From positions 62,001 to 126,000 of the forward strand of contig NZ_RSCL01000027.1 in the NCBI RefSeq assembly GCF_003991905.1: a stretch of 64,000 nucleotides of DNA, written 5' to 3'. The stretch comes from Dulcicalothrix desertica PCC 7102. GTDB lineage: Bacteria; Cyanobacteriota; Cyanobacteriia; Cyanobacteriales; Nostocaceae. The translations under genes were made by a program, and so were the position numbers. Of this stretch, positions 26,584-35,722 are shown piece by piece (position 1 is the stretch's first letter; each line of letters opens with the position of its first letter). Below the pieces are notes generated by a model. The model saw only the letters and a program-made list of their open reading frames with translations. It did no database searches and was not told the origin of the DNA.

Positions 26584-28110
26584 ATGTCGGAAGAAGATAT
26601 CCGTGCCACAAGGCTAGAGAAAGCAGAGCAGTTTAGACAGCTAGGAATAAATCCCTACGCTTATCGTTGGGAGTCAACCCACCATACAGCCCAGTTGCAA
26701 CAAAAATTCGTTGACTTGCCAAGTGGCGAAGAAGCGGATGTTGAAGTTGCTGTTGCTGGACGTGTAATGGGGCGCCGCTTTATGGGAAAGCTGGCTTTTT
26801 GTACCCTTGAAGATGATACAGGTAAAATTCAACTATATATAGAGAAGCAAGTTATAGACGAAGGTATGGCTTCAACAATTCCCAATGCCTTCAAAACACT
26901 TGACAAACTTGTAGATGTGGGTGACATCATCGGCGTTAAAGGTACTATTAAACGAACTCAAAAGGGTGAATTGTCGGTATTTGTCAAGCAATTTAATATT
27001 TTGAGTAAATCTTTATTGCCTTTGCCCGACAAATGGCATGGGTTAACAGATATTACCAAGCGCTATCGTCAGCGATATGTTGACTTAATTGTTAACCCCG
27101 AAGTTAAACAAACTTTTCGGCGCCGTGCCCAAATTACGGCGGGTATTCGTCGCTATTTGGAAGAACGCGATTTTCTGGAGATTGAAACCCCAGTTTTACA
27201 AAGCGAAGCAGGAGGCGCCGACGCTAGACCGTTTATTACCTACCACAACACCTTAGAAATGGAGTTGTACTTACGTATCGCTACCGAGTTACACTTAAAA
27301 CGGTTGATAGTAGGTGGGTTTGAAAAAGTTTTTGAAATGGGGCGGATTTTCCGCAACGAGGGTATTTCGACTCGTCATAATCCTGAATTTACATCCGTTG
27401 AAATTTACCAGGCATATGTTGATTATAACGACATGATGGATTTGACAGAAGGGGTTATTACCACCGTTGCTGAATCTGTTTTAGGAACCTTGAAAATCAA
27501 CTATCAAGGACAGGAAATCGATTTAACACCACCGTGGCGCCGTGTGACAATGCATGATTTAGTCAAAGAAGCCACAGGTATAGATATCACTACTTGCAGT
27601 TTAGATGAAGCAAAAGGCGCCTTATTGAGTGCAGGTGTACCAAATGTAGACGAATGTAAATCGATAGGTAAGCTATTAAATTTGGCATTTGAAGAAAAAG
27701 TAGAAACAACTTTAATTCAGCCAACATTTGTAATAGACTATCCAGTTGAAATTTCACCTCTAGCAAAACCGCATCGTTCCAAACCAGGTTTAGTAGAACG
27801 GTTTGAATTATTTATAGTGGGAAGAGAAACAGCAAACAGTTTCTCAGAACTTACCGACCCCATCGACCAACGTCAACGCTTAGAAGCACAAGCAGCACGT
27901 AAAGCGGAGGGAGACTTAGAAGCACAAGGTGTAGATGAAGATTTTCTCACGGCCTTGGAATATGGAATGCCACCAACAGGAGGATTAGGTATAGGTATAG
28001 ACAGATTAGTCATGCTACTTACCGACTCTGCGAGCATCCGTGACGTTATCGCATTCCCTCTCCTAAAACCAGAAAAACCCGACTCAGAAAAAGCTGAAAC
28101 AGAAAAATAA
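26584..28110 (+). CDS. lysS: Lysyl-tRNA synthetase (class II)
   Basis: 508 residues, normal length. It charges tRNA-Lys in the cytoplasm. The N-terminal OB-fold anticodon-binding domain (about 50-165: [20 protein letters not shown]) is followed by the class II catalytic core: motif 1 region [15 protein letters not shown], motif 2 [13 protein letters not shown] with TRHNPEFT, and motif 3 [12 protein letters not shown]. The ATG at 26584 gives the usual short N-terminus. A terminator hairpin follows at once (28122-28151). Confidence 0.97.
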   Translation: MSEEDIRATRLEKAEQFRQLGINPYAYRWESTHHTAQLQQKFVDLPSGEEADVEVAVAGRVMGRRFMGKLAFCTLEDDTGKIQLYIEKQVIDEGMASTIPNAFKTLDKLVDVGDIIGVKGTIKRTQKGELSVFVKQFNILSKSLLPLPDKWHGLTDITKRYRQRYVDLIVNPEVKQTFRRRAQITAGIRRYLEERDFLEIETPVLQSEAGGADARPFITYHNTLEMELYLRIATELHLKRLIVGGFEKVFEMGRIFRNEGISTRHNPEFTSVEIYQAYVDYNDMMDLTEGVITTVAESVLGTLKINYQGQEIDLTPPWRRVTMHDLVKEATGIDITTCSLDEAKGALLSAGVPNVDECKSIGKLLNLAFEEKVETTLIQPTFVIDYPVEISPLAKPHRSKPGLVERFELFIVGRETANSFSELTDPIDQRQRLEAQAARKAEGDLEAQGVDEDFLTALEYGMPPTGGLGIGIDRLVMLLTDSASIRDVIAFPLLKPEKPDSEKAETEK

Positions 28111-28121
28111 ATAACATTTGT

Positions 28122-28151
28122 AAGGGTGGGTTGAAAAGCCTACCCTTTTTT
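28122..28151 (+). terminator. Rho-independent terminator after lysS
   Basis: AAGGGTGGGTT, short loop, AGCCTACCCTT and a T-run. It overlaps the longest reading of the next frame, which argues for a later start (28215) for that gene. Confidence 0.7.
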
Positions 28152-28214
28152 AAGTGTCCAAAAAATCTTAAAATCTCTTTCGAGCGTGAGTATTTCTCCA
28201 AGGAAAAGTGCAGA

Positions 28215-28907
28215 GTGCAAGCAACAGAGTTAAAAGAAAGGCTGAAATCATTGATAGAGTCAGCTTTTGAGGTAGATATGAATTTAGCAAGGAGGTTAGA
28301 GGAATTAAATCGTTGGGTAAAAAATGTCAAACCTGGTTTACTGACAGCCAAACCTTTGGTAAGTTTACTTTTGTTACAAATAATTCAAGATGCAGAAGCT
28401 TGGCTGATACTCCAATCAATGCCATCCGAAGAAGAACGACTTGCTGCGTTAAATGTCCTCAGTCCTGCATTAAGATATTGGTATAGTGACTTATTCCCCA
28501 AATGGTTAAACGAGAACGACCCCAAATTTTATGTTTGGAGACAGAAAATTATGGCGGGTGAGTTTACTCAAAAAGACGGCGCCTTGATAGAATCTGTGAG
28601 TTCGGAGATACAAAAACGTAATAGTGAAATTGTTCGACGCTATATAGCTGACTTATCGATGGCAACTGATATAATAGTTTGTAGTCGTTTCAAACCGCTT
28701 TGTGTACAACTCACAAGTCTAAGAGATGAACACTCACAATATAAATCGGATGAATGGGAAAATACACTACGTATATGGGCAATAGAAAGAGGGCTATTTT
28801 TGAGTTACAACCCCGCCACAAGTAACTATGTGAGTCAAATTGTAAATATAATAATATATAACAGCAATAATCTGGCGCCTGCTACTTATCTTAAATTTAA
28901 CTTATAA
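28215..28907 (+). CDS. Hypothetical protein, mostly helical
   Basis: About 230 residues from GTG 28215, which has AGGAAAAG upstream; the frame is open further up to 28131, but that would start inside the lysS terminator. Not recognised. The sequence is rich in helices (ELKERLKSLIESAFEVDMNL, RRLEELNRWVKNV) with no signal peptide or membrane segment. Possibly a cytoplasmic all-alpha protein. The following gene (28999) is on the same strand, 91 bp away, and also unknown. No motif suggests an enzyme. Confidence 0.6.
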   Translation: MQATELKERLKSLIESAFEVDMNLARRLEELNRWVKNVKPGLLTAKPLVSLLLLQIIQDAEAWLILQSMPSEEERLAALNVLSPALRYWYSDLFPKWLNENDPKFYVWRQKIMAGEFTQKDGALIESVSSEIQKRNSEIVRRYIADLSMATDIIVCSRFKPLCVQLTSLRDEHSQYKSDEWENTLRIWAIERGLFLSYNPATSNYVSQIVNIIIYNSNNLAPATYLKFNL

Positions 28908-28998
28908 CCCCATGCCATCACACTAATTTTTTTTGATTCTAATTTCAAACACTTAAAACAATTATTACATTACTATTACTTAGAGAATAACAGTCATC

Positions 28999-29421
28999 AT
29001 GGTAAATAAGCCCATTGACCGTCAGCAAAGACTAGAAAAGTTTGTGCAAGCTGTTTCTTCTGCCCAACAACTGCAAGATAATATAATTAGATATGGAATA
29101 AATGCCGCTTATCTATATTATGAAGATGTAGATAGAGACTGGTTATCAAAATGGGGAGACGATGACACACCATCAGAATTAATAACAAGTTTTCTCCTAA
29201 GTAATGATTTGGTAGCATTAAATTTACGAGATATGCTTCACGACAAATCAATTCCAGAAATATCTGATTACTTAGACAACTGCATGAATATTTCCACAGA
29301 AGAAAATAGAATATTTGCAGTTAAAGATTTACTGATAAGTAGTATCAACAATAAAAGTGGAATTGACTTATTAAATTTAGCGCAACAACTTGTAGATAAA
29401 CTAGAACATATAATCAAATAA
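28999..29421 (+). CDS. Small acidic hypothetical protein
   Basis: 140 residues, acidic and helical (PIDRQQRLEKFVQAVSSAQQ, then DVDRDWLSKWGDDDTPSEL). No signal peptide, membrane span or known motif. It is in the same direction as the unknown gene before it and may be co-transcribed. I do not recognise the family. Confidence 0.6.
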   Translation: MVNKPIDRQQRLEKFVQAVSSAQQLQDNIIRYGINAAYLYYEDVDRDWLSKWGDDDTPSELITSFLLSNDLVALNLRDMLHDKSIPEISDYLDNCMNISTEENRIFAVKDLLISSINNKSGIDLLNLAQQLVDKLEHIIK

Positions 29422-29555
29422 CTTTGGATACATATATCAAATAATTCTTTCAGCAGATAAAATTATACCTACAGTTCTACCTTAGGGTGATGCAAAACAC
29501 CCTCGAAATTACCTAGCCTTAAGGTTAAGGAATTTCAAGCAACAAGAAGGTATTT

Positions 29556-30134
29556 ATGGTAGCTAACTCCAGCGAAATTAAAAAAAGTGTAAACGGTGCC
29601 CTCATATCAGGTATAGTACTAACAGTTCTGGGAATAGTAGGAATTGCATTACCAGTAGTATCTACAATATTTGCAGAGACTTGGGTAGCTTTAATCTTAA
29701 TTACAGCAGGATTTACTAAATTAGTGTATGCCACCCAAACCCGTCATGAAGGTGGTTTCATCTGGAAGATTTTACTCAGCGCTTTATATATAGCAACAGG
29801 TATAATGCTATTTGTCTACCCATTAACAGGAATTTTAACTTTAACACTGTTACTTGGTAGCTTCTTACTAACCGAAGGCACATTCGAGTTAATTCTAGCA
29901 TTCCGTATTCGTCCACAACAAAACTGGACATGGGCATTAGGTAATGGTATTGTCACTTTAATATTAGGCGCCTTAATATGGTTCCAATTTCCATATAACG
30001 CACCTTGGTTAATTGGTACAGGTCTAGGCGCCAGCATTTTAGCAACAGGTGTATCACGAGTAATGCTATCAATCAACGCACGTTCAGCATTAAACAGCGC
30101 AGACCAAAGTTTAGACCAAGGCGCCAGTGCGTAA
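29556..30134 (+). CDS. HdeD-like membrane protein (DUF308)
   Basis: 192 residues with about six membrane helices: LISGIVLTVLGIVGIALPVV, WVALILITAGFTKLVYA, ILLSALYIATGIMLFVYPL, LTLTLLLGSFLLTEGTFELI, WALGNGIVTLILGALIWFQF and LIGTGLGASILATGVSRVML. This is the layout of HdeD-type proteins, named for acid resistance in E. coli; the function in cyanobacteria is not established. Stand-alone gene followed by dispersed repeats. Confidence 0.87.
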   Translation: MVANSSEIKKSVNGALISGIVLTVLGIVGIALPVVSTIFAETWVALILITAGFTKLVYATQTRHEGGFIWKILLSALYIATGIMLFVYPLTGILTLTLLLGSFLLTEGTFELILAFRIRPQQNWTWALGNGIVTLILGALIWFQFPYNAPWLIGTGLGASILATGVSRVMLSINARSALNSADQSLDQGASA

Positions 30135-30152
30135 GTAAAGAAGGTATAATTA

Positions 30153-30181
30153 GGGACGGGCAAGGATGCCCATCCCACAAG
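30153..30181. repeat. GGGCAAGGATGCCC-family repeat
   Basis: GGACGGGCAAGGATGCCC followed by ATCCCACAAG, close to the copy at 14741-14768. Located just after the HdeD-like gene. Confidence 0.75.
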
Positions 30182-30208
30182 AATTATACTTCTCACTCCC
30201 TCCCTCCT

Positions 30209-30288
30209 GTCATGCTGAGGAACGTTAACGCAGTTTTCCCGCAGGGTAGCATCTCTCTTCTTTGTCATGCTGAGGAACGAAGCATCTT
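30209..30288. repeat. TGTCATGCTGAGG element, second copy
   Basis: Begins TGTCATGCTGAGGAACG, contains GTTTTCCCGCAGGGTAGCAT (also inside 3752-3855) and ends with another TGTCATGCTGAGGAACGAAG. The rest of 30135-30478 holds only AT-rich DNA. Confidence 0.7.
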
Positions 30289-30478
30289 ATGGTATATATT
30301 TACCACAGAGACACAGAGAGAAGAGAAAGAGATTTAAGATTGGCGCCTGCTTCCAAAAATAAATGATATAAAGTAATACTATTATATTAATCCCAAATTA
30401 AGTTACCTAGAAAAATCCGAAAAGCTCTTATCAAGTATTGTAAGTGTATACATATAATAGACTCAAACTACAAAACTT

Positions 30479-30721
30479 ATGAGCGAACCTACATTTCACA
30501 CAGTTGATTCTGAATCGCTTAAAAACATTACAATAGACCAAATACTAGCTCCAAAGAACCCGTTAGAAAAAGCAGACTACAATACACCTGTTCCGACGGA
30601 AGATAAAAGCATTCCTACTCAAGATAAAGATAACCATTATATCCGTATGGTTTATGGTTTAGATGCAACTCCTGTTCCTAAATTTAATAATAGTCATCGC
30701 GGTAAAATAGGCGGATGTTAA
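30479..30721 (+). CDS. Small hypothetical protein ending Gly-Gly-Cys
   Basis: 80 residues, hydrophilic, no signal peptide. Sequence blocks: MSEPTFHTVDSESLKNITI, a Pro/Thr/Asp-rich middle (NTPVPTEDKSIPTQDKDN) and HYIRMVYGLDATPVPK, ending HRGKIGGC. A start at ATG 30479 and a clear terminator at 30741-30772 argue that it is a real gene. Function unknown. A short leader-like protein with a GGC end could be a peptide precursor, but no modifying enzyme is beside it. Confidence 0.55.
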   Translation: MSEPTFHTVDSESLKNITIDQILAPKNPLEKADYNTPVPTEDKSIPTQDKDNHYIRMVYGLDATPVPKFNNSHRGKIGGC

Positions 30722-30740
30722 GGAATTAATATAGTTTACG

Positions 30741-30772
30741 AGTGGGTTGGATATCTGTATCCACCCATTTTA
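30741..30772 (+). terminator. Terminator hairpin after the small gene
   Basis: GGGTTGGATA, loop, TATCCACCC followed by a T-rich run. It lies between convergent genes and can serve both. Confidence 0.65.
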
Positions 30773-30777
30773 TATTT

Positions 30778-31533
30778 CTATAAAATTATACTTCGTAACC
30801 AGGCTTCACTTTCTTTAGATAATTTAGGCGTACAACCTTTATTATAATCAATACCTAACTTAAACCTAGCGCGGTCATAAACTTTATGTAACAAAGATTG
30901 TAAATCTAAAACAGGTTCATTTTCACCACTACGTAACGGAATAGGAATAGCTGGTATAGGCTGTTGCAAATTAAAAGCGTATAATTCTGCTTTTGGACGT
31001 AGATAACTACGACTAATAATAATTCGATAATCAGAAGGAAAAGCGGCGCCCATTGTGAAAGCATTACCACCTCGTAATAAATCTATTTCAACTAAATGAG
31101 TTGCGCTGACTAAAATCTTTTGCCGTTTTTGTAAATAGGTACTACGCCCCTCACCCGCACGCTTATTTTTCGGCGATATTAGTTCAATAACTGTAATTAC
31201 AGTTCCAGTAACAACTTCACGAATTTCTAAAAATCGCTCTTGTACTTCCTCAGCAATTGGGATTTCAATGGATATAGGTTGGGTAATTGGCTCTAAAGTC
31301 GCTATTTGTGTTGTGCTTTGTAAAGAAGTAGTAACAGATACATCTGGAATTCCAATTAACACATTATCACCGTCATCACTAAGGTAGACGCGCTTTTCTA
31401 CTGCAACACGATAATCTTCACTAAGGCTATCATCCAGCGCATCAGCAATTGCCACAATCATACGACTGTGAAATTCTGACCAAAACTCTGGATTTTCTAG
31501 GTAAGGGTTCATGCCAGGTAGAGGTGAGGGCAT
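30778..31533 (-). CDS. DUF4058 family protein
   Basis: 251 residues. The N-terminus MPSPLPGMNPYLENPEFW with FHSRMIVAIADAL is the signature of DUF4058, a family abundant in cyanobacteria and planctomycetes, of unknown function. Further conserved parts are IPDVSV, FLEIREV and VTVIELISPKNKR, the last recalling the E-x-x-S/PxNK strand of the restriction-endonuclease-like fold seen in Uma2 proteins. Stand-alone. Confidence 0.88.
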   Translation of the reverse strand: MPSPLPGMNPYLENPEFWSEFHSRMIVAIADALDDSLSEDYRVAVEKRVYLSDDGDNVLIGIPDVSVTTSLQSTTQIATLEPITQPISIEIPIAEEVQERFLEIREVVTGTVITVIELISPKNKRAGEGRSTYLQKRQKILVSATHLVEIDLLRGGNAFTMGAAFPSDYRIIISRSYLRPKAELYAFNLQQPIPAIPIPLRSGENEPVLDLQSLLHKVYDRARFKLGIDYNKGCTPKLSKESEAWLRSIIL

Positions 31534-31625
31534 GGCTGTATTATTTTTAATTGGTTTTATATTACTTATTTTAATCCAGTTTAATCACTATGATCTAATA
31601 TACTGTAAAACTATTTTATTATTTT

Positions 31626-31682
31626 GACGGGCAAGATGCCCGTTCCACAAGAGGCAGTTCCACAAGAGGCAGTTCCACAAGA
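31626..31682. repeat. GGGCAAGATGCCC repeat with tandem GTTCCACAAGAGGCA units
   Basis: GACGGGCAAGATGCCC followed by about three tandem copies of GTTCCACAAGAGGCA. A local expansion of the tail of the dispersed repeat, just after the stop of the next minus-strand gene. Confidence 0.75.
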
Positions 31683-31685
31683 CAT

Positions 31686-32573
31686 TTAATTTGCTAGCCA
31701 GAGGGCTACATTTTTAACATAAGTATGGATATCATCTAGTGCGCGTGGTTCTGTTTTCATTCCATTTCCGGGTGGTTCATCTACAAAACTGGGGCAACCT
31801 TTTTCAATGTCCCAGTTATAATCTACTATGTGATGAAAGCTGGAGTTTGTGACGGCACGTCCTAAGTTATTTCCTTGGGCATCTTGATGATGGTCGATAG
31901 CTACTACTAAGTTAAAGTCACGTCCTGTTATTATACTTTTACTTTTTGCGATTACACGCGCGTATTTATTATTTGCAGGCGCCCCTATACCTCCTTCGTG
32001 TGGATGTGCTGGGAAGTATTCGATAGTTCCCGATGGTGAGTTGGGGTTTTTAAAAAGTTCGTGTGGTTCGAGTACGGTTATTTTTTGATAGTCACCGTTG
32101 GCACCAGAATGATAGTTGGGAAAGTTAATATAAGTTGTATAAGGGTCATCACGAGTTAAACGTGCTGTATCTGGGTCAGGGTTCTTGGTATGGAAGTAAT
32201 GAGTATCACCTATATCTATTAACCCACACATCGAACATCCCATATCTTGATGGTCGCGTGTCGTTAAAATACCACCACCACGTTGACGAAATGCATTGAT
32301 ACCTGCTATGTCTTTTTCGGTTAATCCTTCACCAACATCTAAGGCAAATAACCAAAGTTCGTCAAAGTCAGATTGGTCAAGCGAGCTTAATATTGGGTCA
32401 TTACCTTCAATATCTGTCACCCTGTCACGTCCAAATACTTCAAACAAAGCATTTCCAGATTCATCGCGTAACGATGCTAGATAATTTTGTAGCATTGAGA
32501 AACGCGCGATACTCCAATCGTCTTCGGTAGTTGGAATTGTGGTTTGCAAAAGAATGCGAATTGGTCTAAGCAT
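31686..32573 (-). CDS. Hypothetical protein, possible glutamine-amidotransferase-like fold
   Basis: 295 residues, no signal peptide. The first 90 residues look like an alpha/beta Rossmann-type half (RILLQTTIPTTEDDWSIARF, DFDELWLFALDVG, FRQRGGGILTTRDHQDMGCS), a pattern seen in ThuA/GATase-like proteins, with a Cys-x2-Cys near DMGCSMCG. Several His clusters (HYFHTKN, PAHPHEGG, DHHQDAQG) could bind metal. Family not certain. It sits 3 bp downstream of the M50-GNAT gene and is likely co-transcribed with it. Function unknown. Confidence 0.6.
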   Translation of the reverse strand: MLRPIRILLQTTIPTTEDDWSIARFSMLQNYLASLRDESGNALFEVFGRDRVTDIEGNDPILSSLDQSDFDELWLFALDVGEGLTEKDIAGINAFRQRGGGILTTRDHQDMGCSMCGLIDIGDTHYFHTKNPDPDTARLTRDDPYTTYINFPNYHSGANGDYQKITVLEPHELFKNPNSPSGTIEYFPAHPHEGGIGAPANNKYARVIAKSKSIITGRDFNLVVAIDHHQDAQGNNLGRAVTNSSFHHIVDYNWDIEKGCPSFVDEPPGNGMKTEPRALDDIHTYVKNVALWLAN

Positions 32574-32576
32574 TAT

Positions 32577-33722
32577 TTACTCTCTTTGAGATAACGCACT
32601 TTTTCGATTTATTTTATATATATGAACTATTTTGTCGCACCATAGTGACTCTTTGACAAACTCCATGCCTATTTTTTGTAAAACTCTTACTGATGCTGTA
32701 TTTTCTGGTTCCACAATACCTAGTAAATATTCTAGATTTAATGTATCAAATGCGTAACTTATACAACTACTAGCTGCTTCTGTTGCAAAACCCTGGCGCC
32801 AAAAATGTGAGTCAAATCGATAACCTAGTTCGTTTTCTAAATTATTATCTATTTCTTCTATTGCTATTCCGCAGTAACCAATTAATTTTCCTGTATTACG
32901 GTGAATTACTGCCCATTTCCCATACCCATGTTGTTGATATGAGTCTATATAACTTTTGATTTTGACTGCTGTTTCTTCGGTAGATATGGCGCCAGTAGGA
33001 GAAAAATGCATTACTTCTGGTTTACTTAGAATATACGCTAAGTCATCTACGTCTGACATTGTAAATTCACGTATAATTAAACGTGGAGTTTCAATAATTA
33101 CCTGTATTTTATGCGTATTATCGATTAAATACTTGTCCAACCACTTGTTTTTTGAGCCTTGCCATAAAGTTAAAAGTAAAGCTATATGTAAAACAAGCGT
33201 TACTTGTGCATATGGTTGAATCGAGAAATCATAAATAGTTAACCAATCTCCTCGAAAACCTGTGAACGAAACAAGTGGATAGAAAATTAAAGAGTAAACT
33301 AACTGAGCAATAGCAAAAGTATAAAATAATTCTTTTAATGAAGGCTTTTTAACTAGAGGCAGTATTAATATAGCAATAATACCTAGTAAAATTGAAATTA
33401 AATTACCACTAAACGCTATCCACCAAATTTGGTCTGTGGTAAAATTACCAACAGGAACAACATAACCCCAAAAAAGGCGCCATTGAAACTCTCGAACTTG
33501 ACCACCAAACAGCCAAGTTGCAATAGCATGTCCCAATTCATGAAAAAATACTCCGAATGGAATTAGTATAAAAGCTGCTGTTCGCTGAATTAAAAGCTTA
33601 TCTTTTGCTGTTATAGAATCATCCCAAACAGAACTCCAAGTTTGTGATAAACGAATAATAGTATCAAGACTGATAATGCTGTAAAGTATAGAAATTAAAT
33701 CGAATGATGAATTGCTAAACAT
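32577..33722 (-). CDS. Fusion: M50-like membrane peptidase and GNAT acetyltransferase
   Basis: 381 residues. The N-terminal half (about 40-190) is a membrane domain with zinc motif HELGH at 61-65 in FFHELGHAIATWLFGG, further spans (WWIAFSGNLISILLGIIAIL, AQVTLVLHIALLLTLW), and resembles M50B-type intramembrane or membrane-embedded peptidases; a second Asp motif is not evident. The C-terminal half (209-375) is a RimJ/RimL-type N-acetyltransferase: ETPRLIIREFTMSDVDD, ELGYRFDSHFWRQGFATEA and ENTASVRVLQKIGMEF. The frame is continuous, so the fusion appears genuine. Downstream genes on both sides include another GNAT (33735) and a hypothetical (31686). Confidence 0.8.
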   Translation of the reverse strand: MFSNSSFDLISILYSIISLDTIIRLSQTWSSVWDDSITAKDKLLIQRTAAFILIPFGVFFHELGHAIATWLFGGQVREFQWRLFWGYVVPVGNFTTDQIWWIAFSGNLISILLGIIAILILPLVKKPSLKELFYTFAIAQLVYSLIFYPLVSFTGFRGDWLTIYDFSIQPYAQVTLVLHIALLLTLWQGSKNKWLDKYLIDNTHKIQVIIETPRLIIREFTMSDVDDLAYILSKPEVMHFSPTGAISTEETAVKIKSYIDSYQQHGYGKWAVIHRNTGKLIGYCGIAIEEIDNNLENELGYRFDSHFWRQGFATEAASSCISYAFDTLNLEYLLGIVEPENTASVRVLQKIGMEFVKESLWCDKIVHIYKINRKSALSQRE

Positions 33723-33734
33723 AGATATACACCG

Positions 33735-34142
33735 TCAATGCTCGTTTCCATCATAAATCCACATCGCCTGACTATTTCCAGCTTTATTAAACCCACACTT
33801 CTCATAAAAAGCAATAGCTTCGCCATCTGCGACTAACATTTGCATATGGAAACCCTCGTACCTTCTCTTCAACATCTCTACCAAAGTTTTTCCTATTCCT
33901 TGCCCTTGATAGTCTGGATGTACTAGCAAATGAGGATAATAAACTACCAACGAACCATCAGAAATAGCATTTCCTACACCGACTAATTGTCTATCATCCC
34001 ACGCGGAAACGAGATAATGCGAGTTTAGCAAAGCTTGATGTAATGAATGTGGCTTCATAACTGAAGACCAACGGTTAGCTTTGTACAACAGAACAACCTG
34101 TATCATTTCAATATCCCGCGTTTCAGAAAATACAATAGTCAT
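33735..34142 (-). CDS. GNAT-family N-acetyltransferase
   Basis: I prefer ATG 34142 (MTIVFSETRD) to an ATG eight codons upstream. About 135 residues, the size of a minimal GNAT fold. Motif A is clear: LLVHPDYQGQGIGKTLVEML with the Q-x-x-G-x-G acetyl-CoA loop, followed by ADGEAIAFYEKCGF. The substrate cannot be told. It ends 12 bp before the M50-GNAT gene begins, so the two acetyltransferases are probably in one transcript. Confidence 0.88.
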   Translation of the reverse strand: MTIVFSETRDIEMIQVVLLYKANRWSSVMKPHSLHQALLNSHYLVSAWDDRQLVGVGNAISDGSLVVYYPHLLVHPDYQGQGIGKTLVEMLKRRYEGFHMQMLVADGEAIAFYEKCGFNKAGNSQAMWIYDGNEH

Positions 34143-34627
34143 AAATTTATTTATACAGGCAGTCATTAAAGGAAATTACACATAAAACGGGTTTGACAAA
34201 ATCACAACAGGAAGTCTGTGTATAATTTAAATCCACCTCGCATACAGTAATTATGATGCATCTGCTGAAAAACATCTGTTAATCGCAAACCGGGCTATAT
34301 TAAACCTTATAAATTATTTCCGCAAGATTTGTGGTGACTTGATGTTCAAATTAGTACTTTTGTAACAAAAAGTTAACTTGTTGTGGGATGGGAGTCCATA
34401 TATCTGGGCGGGCGCTCCACAAGATGATAAATTGAATTAAAGAAAGTTCCTCAATAGTTCGGTAAACCTCATCAACTCTTCAAGCACTGGCGAAGAAATA
34501 GCGTAGAAAATTAAGCAACTGTAAGCAAAAGCGACAAAAACAGCTAGAGTACGGTAAGCTCATAACGCGCGTTTATATAAACGATTGTTACAATCAAAGT
34601 AAGAAAACAAGTAGAGGAGCAACCAGG
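34143..34627. other. Intergenic region with a dispersed repeat
   Basis: About 480 bp. A degenerate GGGATGGGAGTCC ... GCTCCACAAG copy of the GGGCAAGGATGCCC family lies near 34380-34426. ACGCGCGT and AT-rich DNA precede the 34628 gene, whose ribosome-binding site is AGAGGAG at about 34613-34619. No gene seen. Confidence 0.5.
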
Positions 34628-35002
34628 ATGCAAACGTCATACGGTTTTGATAAGCGTAAACTGTTGTCTTGCCTGTCTCATGGAGCGATTTTCTTAAGTA
34701 CAACGTTTTTATCAGTGGGTATTCCGATTGCAATTTACTTTGTTTCGGATGACCCAGTAGTTAGGAACAACGCTAAAGAGTCAATAAACTTTCACTTTAA
34801 TGTTTGGTTCTGGGCAACTGTGATTGGTGTGCCCATTGGTATTTTATCTTTTATTACTTTTGGTCTTGGTGGAATTTTATTCTTTCCAGTAGTTGCGCTT
34901 GGCTTTGCAATACACTGGGGTTTAACTATCATCGCGCTGCTGCACTGTATTGGTAATGCCGATGAACCATTCCGTTACCCATTTATTTTTAGAGTATTTT
35001 AG
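34628..35002 (+). CDS. DUF4870-type small membrane protein
   Basis: 124 residues with three membrane helices (CLSHGAIFLSTTFLSVGIPI, WFWATVIGVPIGILSFITF, GILFFPVVALGFAIHWGLTI). The ARNNAKESINFHFNVW-type segment (VRNNAKESINFHFNVW) is the hallmark of the DUF4870/Tic20-like small membrane family. Function unknown; possibly related to protein import or membrane stress. Good ribosome-binding site. Ends before a dispersed element. Confidence 0.82.
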   Translation: MQTSYGFDKRKLLSCLSHGAIFLSTTFLSVGIPIAIYFVSDDPVVRNNAKESINFHFNVWFWATVIGVPIGILSFITFGLGGILFFPVVALGFAIHWGLTIIALLHCIGNADEPFRYPFIFRVF

Positions 35003-35018
35003 TTGATTTTTAGAGAAT

Positions 35019-35092
35019 TGTCATGCTGAACGTAGTGAAGCATCTTTGATATACAGTCATATTATAGATTCTTCGCTGCGCTCAGAATGACA
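35019..35092. repeat. TGTCATGCTGA element with inverted ends
   Basis: Starts TGTCATGCTGAACG and ends CGCTCAGAATGACA, inverted ends 74 bp apart; same family as 3752-3855. It is followed by a short tandem ATGACAGTTTATGCCTATTT duplication at about 35087-35127. Confidence 0.7.
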
Positions 35093-35125
35093 GTTTATGC
35101 CTATTTAATGACAGTTTATGCCTAT

Positions 35126-35545
35126 TTACTTATACATATTTCCATCAGGCATTATGGCGCCGTCCCATGTTGCTCCAATAGTATATGCTCCGTAAAGGTT
35201 TGCTTCGAGTAATTCTGCTGCCGTTAAATCTGCATCTATTAAATGCGCCATTTTTAATTCTGCTTTCTTTAATACAGCACCGGTAAGTTTCGCTTCATAT
35301 AATTTTGCGCCACTTAGATTTGCACCGCTTAGGTCGGCGCCACTTAGATTTGCACCAACAAGTGACGCTTCGGTTAAATCAGCACCTATTAAGTTTGCTT
35401 GACTTAAATCTGCTTCACAAATCGTGGCGCCGTGTAAATTTGCCCCACTCAAATCCACACCGTTGAGATAACTACCAATCAGATTTACGCCTTTAAAATT
35501 CCTTTCACCTGATTTGTATCTCAATAAAAGTTCGTCGATACTCAT
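35126..35545 (-). CDS. Pentapeptide-repeat protein
   Basis: 139 residues. From about residue 18 to 125 it is built of A(D/N)LXX pentapeptides (VDLSGANLHGATICEADLSQ and so on), which fold as a right-handed quadrilateral beta-helix. Such proteins are very common in cyanobacteria; few have known roles (some mimic DNA and inhibit gyrase). No signal peptide, so cytoplasmic. Stand-alone, preceded by about 180 bp of AT-rich DNA. Confidence 0.92.
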   Translation of the reverse strand: MSIDELLLRYKSGERNFKGVNLIGSYLNGVDLSGANLHGATICEADLSQANLIGADLTEASLVGANLSGADLSGANLSGAKLYEAKLTGAVLKKAELKMAHLIDADLTAAELLEANLYGAYTIGATWDGAIMPDGNMYK

Positions 35546-35722
35546 AACACTCTGATTAAAACTTGTTTTATTAGATTCACTAATATTTTAACATTTAACT
35601 GTAATTATTGTTACTTATCGTTTAATTGAAAAAGTTTTATACTATTCTAAATCTAAAATCCAGCGATTTATTTGTACAACTAATAACATATAAATATTAT
35701 TTTCATAATTTAGTTTCACTCT

